A program made the position numbers and the translations under genes. This document shows, one piece after another, positions 1 through 6,118 of a stretch of 8,427 nucleotides of DNA. The DNA is taken from the NCBI GenBank assembly GCA_945868195.1, contig CAMBLP010000090.1:1-8427 (forward strand), read 5' to 3'. The stretch comes from Bordetella parapertussis (GTDB lineage Bacteria > Pseudomonadota > Gammaproteobacteria > Burkholderiales > Burkholderiaceae_B). A model generated the notes under the pieces. It ran no database searches and was not told where the DNA came from. It saw only the letters and a list, made by a program, of their open reading frames with translations. The number at the start of each line of letters is the position of its first letter. The first letter of the stretch is position 1.

Positions 1-3
1 CAT
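1..3 (-). CDS. nuoN: Probable start codon of nuoN (NADH-quinone oxidoreductase subunit N), truncated by window edge
   Basis: On the minus strand an ATG occupies the last three bases of the window, 8 bases after the TAA stop of nuoM. In the canonical nuo operon, nuoN (a third antiporter-like membrane subunit of complex I) directly follows nuoM, so this ATG is its most likely start. Only the start codon is visible, no clear Shine-Dalgarno sequence precedes it (the spacer is GCCTCGCC), and no protein sequence can be read. The identity rests only on gene order and spacing; the true start could lie further downstream. Confidence 0.4.
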
Positions 4-11
4 GGCGAGGC

Positions 12-1514
12 TTACAGTTTTGAAATAGACACGTGTTGCAACAGGGCTTCAACCGAAACGTGCATCACGTCGGTAAAGGGCTTGGGATAAACACCCATAA
101 AAATCACTGCGATCGCCATGATGCTGAGCATCACGAACTCGCGAGAGGATAAGTCTTGTAATTCTTTAACATGGTCATTCGCAACCTCGCCGAAGGCCAC
201 GCGTTTGACCATCCACAACGAATAGGCCGCACCAAGAATCAACGCCGTCGCAGCTAACAAGCCGATCCAGAAGTTGTATTCCACCGCGCCCATGATGACC
301 ATGAACTCACCTACGAAACCGCTTGTCGCAGGTAAACCAGCATTCGCCATCGAAAACAACACAAAGAAAGTCACAAATTTGGGCATAGTATTGACGACGC
401 CACCGTAATCAGCGATCTGTCGACTATGCACCCGGTCATACAGCACTCCGATACACAAGAACATCGCGGCTGACACGAAACCGTGAGACACCATCTGAAC
501 AATCGCACCCTCAACGCCTGCGGTGTTAAAAATAAACAAGCCGAGTGTGACAAAACCCATGTGCGCGATCGACGAGTACGCCACCAGCTTTTTCATATCG
601 TCTTGAACGAGCGCGACCAGACCGATATAAATCACAGCGATCAAGGACAAGGCAATAATTAAACCCGACATGCTTGCAGCGGCATCAGGCACAATCGGCA
701 AGGACAAGCGCAGGAAACCATAGGCGCCGAGTTTGAGCATGATGGCGGCAAGCACCACCGAACCGCCGGTTGGCGCCTCCACGTGGGCATCAGGCAACCA
801 AGTGTGAACTGGCCACATTGGGACCTTGACCGCGAAAGCCGCCAGGAAAGCAAAGAAAATCAAGAGTTGTGGCGTCGACTCCAAAGGAAGCGTATGCCAA
901 GTCATGATATCGAACGAACCGCCCGAAGCATTCCAGAGATACAGGAACGCGACCAAGGTCAGCAGCGACCCCATCAAGGTGTACAAGAAAAACTTGAACG
1001 CGGCATAGACACGATTGGGTCCACCCCATACGCCCACAATGATGTACATCGGAATCAACGTGGCTTCGAAGAAGATGTAGAACAGCAAACCATCGAGCGC
1101 GACAAACACACCAATCATCAGGCCTGACAAAATCAGGAAGGCTGCCATGTATTGCGAGACGCGCGAGGTGATCACCTCCCAACCAGCTACCACCACAATG
1201 ATCGTAATAAATGCCGTCAGCAATACAAACCACAAGGAGATACCATCCACACCCAAGTGGTAATACACGGCAAAGGCTTCGATCCAGATCGATTTCTCAA
1301 CAAACTGCATCGCAGCCGTCGAACTATCAAAACCTAGGTACAAAGGGATCGTGACCAGAAAACTGACAATAGCGCCGATCAAAGAAAGGCTACGCGTCAA
1401 GCCAGGACGATCATCCCGACCCAGTGCCAGCACAACTAAACCGCAAACGATCGGAACAAAAATCGAAAGCGTGAGCCAAGGGGTAGAAAAAGAAGCCATC
1501 TCGCTCGCCATCAT
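12..1514 (-). CDS. nuoM: NADH-quinone oxidoreductase subunit M (antiporter-like proton-pumping subunit)
   Basis: NuoM is one of three antiporter-like (Mrp-type) subunits in the membrane arm of complex I and carries a proton path across the inner membrane. The 500-residue product is close to the usual length and is hydrophobic throughout. Key family residues are present: Glu150 in FYIFFEATLIPMY (E. coli Glu144), Lys230 in AFAVKVPMWPVHTWLPDAH (Lys234), Lys261 in AIMLKLGAYG (Lys265) and Glu403 in GFVGEFMV (Glu407). The segment around 304-319 (QDDMKKLVAYSSIAHM) is a second strongly conserved family block. The first ATG overlaps the nuoL stop as ATGA, which suggests translational coupling. The product begins MMASEMASF, so three Met codons compete; the one at codon 6 (first base 1499) would give 495 residues and fits the N-terminus expected for related proteins. 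No strong ribosome-binding site decides between them. Identity is secure; the start is uncertain by up to five codons. Confidence 0.97.
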   Translation of the reverse strand: MMASEMASFSTPWLTLSIFVPIVCGLVVLALGRDDRPGLTRSLSLIGAIVSFLVTIPLYLGFDSSTAAMQFVEKSIWIEAFAVYYHLGVDGISLWFVLLTAFITIIVVVAGWEVITSRVSQYMAAFLILSGLMIGVFVALDGLLFYIFFEATLIPMYIIVGVWGGPNRVYAAFKFFLYTLMGSLLTLVAFLYLWNASGGSFDIMTWHTLPLESTPQLLIFFAFLAAFAVKVPMWPVHTWLPDAHVEAPTGGSVVLAAIMLKLGAYGFLRLSLPIVPDAAASMSGLIIALSLIAVIYIGLVALVQDDMKKLVAYSSIAHMGFVTLGLFIFNTAGVEGAIVQMVSHGFVSAAMFLCIGVLYDRVHSRQIADYGGVVNTMPKFVTFFVLFSMANAGLPATSGFVGEFMVIMGAVEYNFWIGLLAATALILGAAYSLWMVKRVAFGEVANDHVKELQDLSSREFVMLSIMAIAVIFMGVYPKPFTDVMHVSVEALLQHVSISKL

Positions 1515-3553
1515 TTGATACTAAAGATAATGTAGGTGATCGCCGCCATCAGGCCGATGATCATCGCGAATGCATAATGATAGATAAACCCAGTCTGCAA
1601 GCGTCGGGTGACTGCCGCAATCGCGCCGACCACCTTTGCCGAACCGTTCACCAGCAAACCATCGATCAAACCACGATCGGCACGTTGCCAGAGACCCTGA
1701 CCCAACACGCGAGAACCGCGCGCAATGACTTGCTCATAGAACCAGTCAAAAAAGTACTTGTTTTCCAGGATGCCGTTGATGAACTTGAGCTTGCTCTGGA
1801 TCGCCGCAGGTACTTTCGGATTTATCAAGTAGCAGTACCAGGCCACGACAGCACCTGCGATCATGAGCCAGAACGGGACTGTCACGAAGGCATGCAGGCC
1901 GTAGGCGAGCCAACCACCCCAGGTTTTAGCAATCGTCGCCATGGCGGGGTGCTCAGCCAACACAACGATCGTATCTTTGAAGTAACCACCAAAGAGTAGC
2001 GCATCGCACAGCCACGCACCGGCAAATACAGAAGGAATCGCCAGCAGAACGAGCGGCAAGGTCACGACCCAAGGAGATTCGTGCGGGACACCACCATGAT
2101 GCCCATGCGCATCGGCGTGATCATCATGACCGTGGGCAGCATGCCCTGCGTGTGCGGCATGGTCATGCCCTCCCGAGGTATCAAAGCGCTCTTTGCCGTG
2201 GAACACCAAGAAATACACTCGGAACGAATACAGGGAGGTCACAAATACACCAATCAAGACTGCATATTGTGCAAAAGTAGAGCCCCAAACGGTCGAAGCC
2301 GCAGCCGCTTCGATAATATGTTCTTTGGAGTAGAAGCCCGAAAAGAACGGTGTGCCGACAAGCGCCAAGGTACCAATCAGGAATGTGATCCATGTAATCG
2401 GCATGTACTTGCGCAGACCGCCCATATTGCGAATATCTTGATCATGATGCATCCCAATGATGACCGAGCCGGCCCCCAAGAACAGCAGCGCCTTGAAAAA
2501 CGCGTGCGTCATGAGATGGAAAATCGCGACCGAATATGCAGAGGCGCCCAGAGCGACCGTCATATAACCCAGCTGCGAGAGCGTGGAATACGCCACAACG
2601 CGTTTGATATCGTTTTGAATAATGCCCAGGATGCCCAGGAACAGCGCACCAATCGCTCCGACGATGATGATCATCGACAAGGCCACATCCGACAGTTCAA
2701 ACAGGGGTGAAAAGCGTGCCACCATAAAGATACCAGCCGTCACCATGGTCGCTGCATGAATCAGCGCTGAAATTGGAGTAGGACCTTCCATGGAGTCTGG
2801 CAACCATGCGTGCAAAGGCACCTGCGCGGACTTACCCATCGCACCAATGAAAAGGCAGATACAAGCCACCGTCAACAACATCCAGTCCGTGCCAGGCAAG
2901 GTGTCCTTTGCCAGATCATTAGCCTGTTTGAAGAGGTCGCCGTAATGCATCGTGCCAGCATAAGCAAACAGCAAACCAATGCCCAAGACAAAACCGAAGT
3001 CACCCACTCGATTCACCAAGAAGGCCTTCATGTTTGCGAAAATCGCAGTAGGTTTTGTATACCAAAAGCCAATCAGCAAATAAGACACCAAGCCAACGGC
3101 TTCCCAACCGAAGAACAGCTGCACCATATTGTTGGCCATCACCAGCATCAGCATGGAGAAGGTAAACAAAGAAATGTAGGAAAAGAATCTCTGGTAGCCA
3201 GGATCTTCTGACATATAGCCGATCGTATAAATATGCACCATGAGCGAGACCGAAGTCACGACCACCATCATGAGTGCAGACAACGGGTCAATCAAAAAGC
3301 CGATTTCAAGCTTGGCCTGACCAAGCATCATCCACGTGTAGACGGTGCCGTCGTAACGCAAGCCGTTGAGCACATCCAAGAGCACCAACACCGAACCCAC
3401 AGCAGAGAACGCGACAAGTGCGATCGTGATCATGTGGGAAGTGCGTCGGCCCACTTGACGGCCAAGGAAACCCGTACCGAACAGGCCCGCCAACACAGCG
3501 CCCAGCAAAGGAGCCAGCGCGATGGCTAAATAGAGACTAGGTGAGCTAAACAT
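1511..3553 (-). CDS. nuoL: NADH-quinone oxidoreductase subunit L (distal proton-pumping subunit with lateral helix)
   Basis: NuoL is the distal antiporter-like subunit of the complex I membrane arm; its C-terminal lateral helix runs along NuoM and NuoN. From the chosen ATG the product is 680 residues, longer than the 613 of E. coli. Numbered from that ATG, the expected channel residues are present: Glu151 in FFGWEAVGLVSY (E. coli Glu144), Lys241 in GAMGKSAQVPLHAWLPDSM (Lys229), His248, Lys354 in THAFFKALLFL (Lys342) and Lys410-Glu411 in FYSKEH (Lys399-Asp400). After the last block comes a His-rich loop at about 463-491, then further membrane helices, the presumed lateral helix (roughly 575-650) and a final membrane helix ending at the C-terminus. 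A TTG three codons upstream (3562) would add Met-Lys-Asn, but the GGGA at 3565-3568 lies only 2 bases from it and 11 from the ATG, so ATG is preferred. The stop overlaps the nuoM start. Confidence 0.97.
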   Translation of the reverse strand: MFSSPSLYLAIALAPLLGAVLAGLFGTGFLGRQVGRRTSHMITIALVAFSAVGSVLVLLDVLNGLRYDGTVYTWMMLGQAKLEIGFLIDPLSALMMVVVTSVSLMVHIYTIGYMSEDPGYQRFFSYISLFTFSMLMLVMANNMVQLFFGWEAVGLVSYLLIGFWYTKPTAIFANMKAFLVNRVGDFGFVLGIGLLFAYAGTMHYGDLFKQANDLAKDTLPGTDWMLLTVACICLFIGAMGKSAQVPLHAWLPDSMEGPTPISALIHAATMVTAGIFMVARFSPLFELSDVALSMIIIVGAIGALFLGILGIIQNDIKRVVAYSTLSQLGYMTVALGASAYSVAIFHLMTHAFFKALLFLGAGSVIIGMHHDQDIRNMGGLRKYMPITWITFLIGTLALVGTPFFSGFYSKEHIIEAAAASTVWGSTFAQYAVLIGVFVTSLYSFRVYFLVFHGKERFDTSGGHDHAAHAGHAAHGHDDHADAHGHHGGVPHESPWVVTLPLVLLAIPSVFAGAWLCDALLFGGYFKDTIVVLAEHPAMATIAKTWGGWLAYGLHAFVTVPFWLMIAGAVVAWYCYLINPKVPAAIQSKLKFINGILENKYFFDWFYEQVIARGSRVLGQGLWQRADRGLIDGLLVNGSAKVVGAIAAVTRRLQTGFIYHYAFAMIIGLMAAITYIIFSIK
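2081..2167 (-). other. Histidine-rich loop within NuoL
   Basis: This stretch of nuoL encodes about 29 residues containing 11 histidines mixed with Asp, Ala and Gly (pattern such as HDHAAHAGHAAHGHDDHADA). It lies just after the FHGKERF segment and before the membrane helix starting near VVTLPLVLLAI, so it is a hydrophilic loop between two transmembrane helices. E. coli NuoL has a much shorter loop here with only a few His residues. Histidine-rich low-complexity loops often bind metal ions such as Zn, Ni or Cu, but no role in complex I is established; a variable, functionally neutral linker is equally possible. Confidence 0.8.
2622..2639. repeat. Exact 9-bp tandem duplication inside nuoL
   Basis: The 9-mer atgcccagg occurs twice head to tail on the + strand. 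On the coding strand it gives the repeated tripeptide Leu-Gly-Ile twice (FLGILGIIQND) in a transmembrane helix just ahead of the conserved block QNDIKRVVAYSTLSQ. The reading frame is kept. Related subunits have small hydrophobic residues at these positions, so this is probably codon coincidence in a Leu/Gly-rich helix rather than a recent slippage event. Confidence 0.6.
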
Positions 3554-3564
3554 ATTCTTCAATA

Positions 3565-3568
3565 TCCC
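3565..3568 (-). promoter_or_regulatory. Ribosome-binding site that decides the nuoL start
   Basis: In the short gap between the nuoK stop and nuoL the minus strand reads TAA TCGGGATA TTG AAG AAT ATG. The only Shine-Dalgarno-like core is GGGA. It is 2 bases from the TTG, too close for normal initiation, and 11 bases from the ATG, slightly long but workable. A weak GAAGA just before the ATG may also help. This supports the ATG at 3553-3551. Confidence 0.5.
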
Positions 3569-3570
3569 GA

Positions 3571-3882
3571 TTAGCCCTTTAGGCGGTCAAGTTCGTCAAC
3601 ATTGATTGTGTTGAGATTACGGAATAACAATACCAAGATTGCCAAACCAATCGCAGCCTCGGCTGCAGCCACCGTCAGGATGAAAAACACAAAGACCTGA
3701 CCCGCCTCGTCACCCATCCAAGAGGAAAACGCGACAAAATTCATATTGACTGCCAATAACATCAGCTCAACCGACATCAATAAGACAATCAAATTGCGAC
3801 GGTTTAAAAAGATTCCGAATACGCCAATGGCAAACAGAATGGCGCCAAGCACCAAGAAATGTGCAAGGGTCAACGTCATCAT
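3571..3882 (-). CDS. nuoK: NADH-quinone oxidoreductase subunit K
   Basis: NuoK is a small three-helix membrane subunit of complex I next to NuoJ; its two buried glutamates lie on the proton-coupling axis between the quinone site and the antiporter subunits. The 103-residue product shows three hydrophobic helices (about 8-28, 32-53 and 62-87). Both essential glutamates are present: Glu39 in [13 protein letters not shown] (E. coli Glu36) and Glu75 in [10 protein letters not shown] (Glu72). The short charged tail [10 protein letters not shown] is typical of the family. The start ATG overlaps the nuoJ stop as ATGA, and a GGGAG ribosome-binding site lies 7 bases upstream inside nuoJ. A second ATG follows at once, so the protein may be 103 or 102 residues; ribosome-binding-site spacing favours the first, family similarity the second. 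Confidence 0.97.
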   Translation of the reverse strand: MMTLTLAHFLVLGAILFAIGVFGIFLNRRNLIVLLMSVELMLLAVNMNFVAFSSWMGDEAGQVFVFFILTVAAAEAAIGLAILVLLFRNLNTINVDELDRLKG

Positions 3883-4496
3883 GCTTTGTCTCCCGATTTA
3901 GCGTTGACGGCTTCCTGACTGGGCAGGTCAACGAGCCGAACGCGATCGGCCGCACGGACTCGCACAGCGGCGGCGGGATCGTTATATTTAACATCGCGGC
4001 GCTTACGCAAGGTCAGAGAAATCGCGGCGATCATCCCGACCAAGAGCAAGACGGCGCCGACTTCAACGGCGTAGGCATACTCGGTATACATCAACTCGCC
4101 AAGCGCACGTGAGTTGTTGTAATCATCACCCATTTCCGCAGCAGGTCCGACCTGACCCCAGGAGGTTGCGAGAACAAAAGACATCTCGACGACCATAATC
4201 AAGCCAACAATCAAGCCCATCGGCAAGTATGTTTTGATCTGAGTACGCAACTCTTCCATTTTGACGTCAAGCATCATCACGACAAATAGGAACAACACCA
4301 TGACTGCACCGACATAGACAAGCACTAGCAAAAGCCCAAGAAACTCGGCGCCTAGCAACATCCAGATCATCGCGGCATTGGCAAAAGCCAAAATCAAATG
4401 CAAGACAGCCGTCACCGGGCTTGAGGTCGTGATGACACGAAACGCCGCAATCACCAAGATAATCGCCAGGACGTAGAACAAAATAGTAATAAACAT
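3879..4496 (-). CDS. nuoJ: NADH-quinone oxidoreductase subunit J
   Basis: NuoJ is a five-helix inner-membrane subunit of complex I packed against NuoH, NuoK and NuoA. Its third helix undergoes a local structural switch that is thought to link quinone chemistry to proton flow. The 205-residue product has hydrophobic segments at about 2-20, 29-48, 54-77, 92-111 and 141-162. The hallmark third-helix block is intact, with Tyr61-Val-Gly-Ala-Val-Met-Val in [20 protein letters not shown] and Glu51 just before it. The C-terminal part (164-205) is a charged tail with no obvious motif, making the protein longer than the 184-residue E. coli one. It starts 21 bases after nuoI; GAGG at 4509-4512 lies 12 bases upstream, with a purine-rich AAAAGAAA stretch closer in. 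Its stop overlaps the nuoK start. Confidence 0.96.
   Translation of the reverse strand: MFITILFYVLAIILVIAAFRVITTSSPVTAVLHLILAFANAAMIWMLLGAEFLGLLLVLVYVGAVMVLFLFVVMMLDVKMEELRTQIKTYLPMGLIVGLIMVVEMSFVLATSWGQVGPAAEMGDDYNNSRALGELMYTEYAYAVEVGAVLLLVGMIAAISLTLRKRRDVKYNDPAAAVRVRAADRVRLVDLPSQEAVNAKSGDKA
3890..3894 (-). promoter_or_regulatory. Ribosome-binding site of nuoK inside the end of nuoJ
   Basis: The minus strand reads GGGAG ACAAAGC ATG ATG. GGGAG is a good Shine-Dalgarno core 7 bases before the first of two adjacent ATGs and 10 before the second. It lies in the last codons of nuoJ (Ser-Gly-Asp-Lys-Ala), so ribosomes finishing nuoJ can reinitiate on nuoK. Confidence 0.7.
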
Positions 4497-4517
4497 GATT
4501 TCTTTTAGCCTCGGCGA

Positions 4518-5006
4518 TCAGCGATAAGGCGCATCGATGGCACGATTGCGGGCGATTTCGTCTTCGTAACGATCTCCCACGGCCAACAACATGTCTTTAG
4601 TGAAGTAGAGGTCACCACGCTTTTCGCCGTGGTACTCGTGAATGTGCGTTTCGACAATCGAGTCAACCGGACAGCTTTCTTCGCAAAAGCCACAGAAAAT
4701 ACACTTGGTCAGATCGATGTCATAGCGTGTCGTGCGACGCGTACCATCCTCACGCATCTCAGACTCAATCGTGATCGCCATCGCGGGACACACCGCCTCA
4801 CACAGTTTGCAAGCAATGCAGCGCTCTTCGCCATTAGGGTAACGACGTAACGCATGCAGTCCACGGAAACGTGGAGACATCGGGGTCTTTTCCTGCGGGT
4901 AACGCAACGTAATCTTGCGCTTGAAAAAATACTTACCGGTCAACTTCATGCCCTTGAGTAACTCAAGCAGCAAGAGGCTACCGAAAAAATCCTTGATCGC
5001 TTCCAT
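4518..5006 (-). CDS. nuoI: NADH-quinone oxidoreductase subunit I (2x[4Fe-4S] ferredoxin-like, clusters N6a/N6b)
   Basis: NuoI is the TYKY-type subunit of the peripheral arm of complex I. Its two [4Fe-4S] clusters, N6a and N6b, carry electrons from NuoG to the terminal cluster N2 in NuoB. The 162-residue product has a short N-terminal amphipathic region (1-30) that anchors it at the membrane surface. Two complete ferredoxin motifs follow: Cys63, Cys66, Cys69 and Cys73 in [12 protein letters not shown], and Cys102, Cys105, Cys108 and Cys112 in [12 protein letters not shown]. As in other 8Fe ferredoxins, the last Cys of each motif should ligate the opposite cluster. The conserved [18 protein letters not shown] block precedes the first motif. 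The length is usual for proteobacterial NuoI. The start is supported by AAAAGG at 5012-5017, 5 bases upstream of the ATG. It follows nuoH after 38 bases. Confidence 0.98.
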   Translation of the reverse strand: MEAIKDFFGSLLLLELLKGMKLTGKYFFKRKITLRYPQEKTPMSPRFRGLHALRRYPNGEERCIACKLCEAVCPAMAITIESEMREDGTRRTTRYDIDLTKCIFCGFCEESCPVDSIVETHIHEYHGEKRGDLYFTKDMLLAVGDRYEDEIARNRAIDAPYR

Positions 5007-5011
5007 AAATG

Positions 5012-5017
5012 CCTTTT
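5012..5017 (-). promoter_or_regulatory. Ribosome-binding site of nuoI
   Basis: The minus strand reads AAAAGG CATTT ATG, a usable Shine-Dalgarno sequence 5 bases before the nuoI start. It lies within the 38-base nuoH-nuoI spacer (5007-5044), the longest gene-free stretch in the window. No promoter, hairpin or other element is evident in that spacer. Confidence 0.6.
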
Positions 5018-5044
5018 AAGCCGTCTTAGCGCGCCGAGTCGCGG

Positions 5045-6118
5045 TCAGTTCCAGATGTTCCAGGGTGTTTGCATCCAGATCGCTACCACGACCAGCCACA
5101 CACCCGTCAGAGGGATAAAAATTTTCCAGCCCAAACGCATAATCTGGTCATAGCGATAACGTGGAAATGAAGCGCGAAACCAGATAAACAGGGATACAAC
5201 ACAGAAGGTCTTAAGACCGAGCCAAATCCAACCGGGGATCCAAGTCAGCGGCGCGTACTCTACCGGTGCAGCCCAACCACCGAGGAACATGATGGCCGCC
5301 ATGCAGGACAAGAAAATCATATTGGCGTATTCGCCCAGGAAAAACAGCGCGAAGGCCATGCCCGAATACTCAACCATATGACCGGCCACAATCTCTGATT
5401 CACCTTCGACCACATCGAAAGGGTGTCGGTTAGTTTCAGCGACTGCCGAGATCACATAAATCACGAACAATGGGAACAGGGGCAACCAGTTCCAGGACAT
5501 GAAGTTCAAGCCCATATCGGCAAACCATCCGCGCGTCTGAACATTGACGATTTCCGTCATATTCAAGCTACCCGACACGAGCAACACCGTCACAAGTACA
5601 AAGCCAATCGCTAATTCATAAGACAACATCTGAGCCGATGCACGCATCGCCGCCAGAAAAGCGTATTTAGAGTTGGATGCCCAGCCTGCAACGATCACAC
5701 CGTAGACACCAATCGAGGTGATCGCCATGACATACATCAGACCCGCATTAACATCCGCCAAGACAAGCTCGGGGCCAAACGGGATGACCGCCCATGCTGC
5801 CAAGGCAGGCATGAGTGTCACGACGGGGGCCAAGATAAACAAGATCTTATTCGCCTGGCTCGGCACGACCACTTCTTTGGTCAGCAACTTGAAAACGTCG
5901 GCGAAAGGCTGCAACAAACCACGGAAACCAACGCGGTTAGGTCCAAGACGAATGTGCATAAAGCCAATCATCTTGCGTTCCCAGTACGTCAGGTAAGCCA
6001 CGCACAAAATAATCGGCACAGCGATCACTAGGATCTTGACGAGCGTCCAGACCACGTACCAAGGTGTTGGACCGATCAAGTCTGTACCGAAGGTTTCAAG
6101 GACGTTGAGCCACTCCAT
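5045..6118 (-). CDS. nuoH: NADH-quinone oxidoreductase subunit H (quinone-site membrane subunit)
   Basis: NuoH is the ND1 homologue, the membrane subunit that forms the quinone access chamber together with NuoB and NuoD and starts the proton-coupling axis. The 357-residue product is mostly hydrophobic, with about eight membrane helices. Conserved landmarks are all present: [20 protein letters not shown] (44-63) leading into [19 protein letters not shown] (64-82), the acidic loop [20 protein letters not shown] (227-246) that borders the quinone chamber, and [18 protein letters not shown] (315-332) before the last helix. The length is slightly above the 325 residues of E. coli. The start ATG shares one base with the nuoG stop (TGATG), and GGAG inside the last nuoG codons lies 8 bases upstream, so translation is probably coupled to nuoG. 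No truncation or frameshift is seen. Confidence 0.98.
   Translation of the reverse strand: MEWLNVLETFGTDLIGPTPWYVVWTLVKILVIAVPIILCVAYLTYWERKMIGFMHIRLGPNRVGFRGLLQPFADVFKLLTKEVVVPSQANKILFILAPVVTLMPALAAWAVIPFGPELVLADVNAGLMYVMAITSIGVYGVIVAGWASNSKYAFLAAMRASAQMLSYELAIGFVLVTVLLVSGSLNMTEIVNVQTRGWFADMGLNFMSWNWLPLFPLFVIYVISAVAETNRHPFDVVEGESEIVAGHMVEYSGMAFALFFLGEYANMIFLSCMAAIMFLGGWAAPVEYAPLTWIPGWIWLGLKTFCVVSLFIWFRASFPRYRYDQIMRLGWKIFIPLTGVWLVVVAIWMQTPWNIWN

Noticed and set aside
2081..2710. 209-residue open frame on the + strand opposite nuoL
   Set aside because: It is antisense to nuoL. The translation is polar and low in complexity (many Arg, Gln, His, Asp), mirrors the hydrophobic codons of nuoL, and shows no domain or convincing ribosome-binding site.
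5007..5044. Possible terminator or promoter in the nuoH-nuoI spacer
   Set aside because: The 38 bases contain no convincing stem-loop followed by a T-run and no paired -35/-10 boxes. Only the nuoI ribosome-binding site can be supported.
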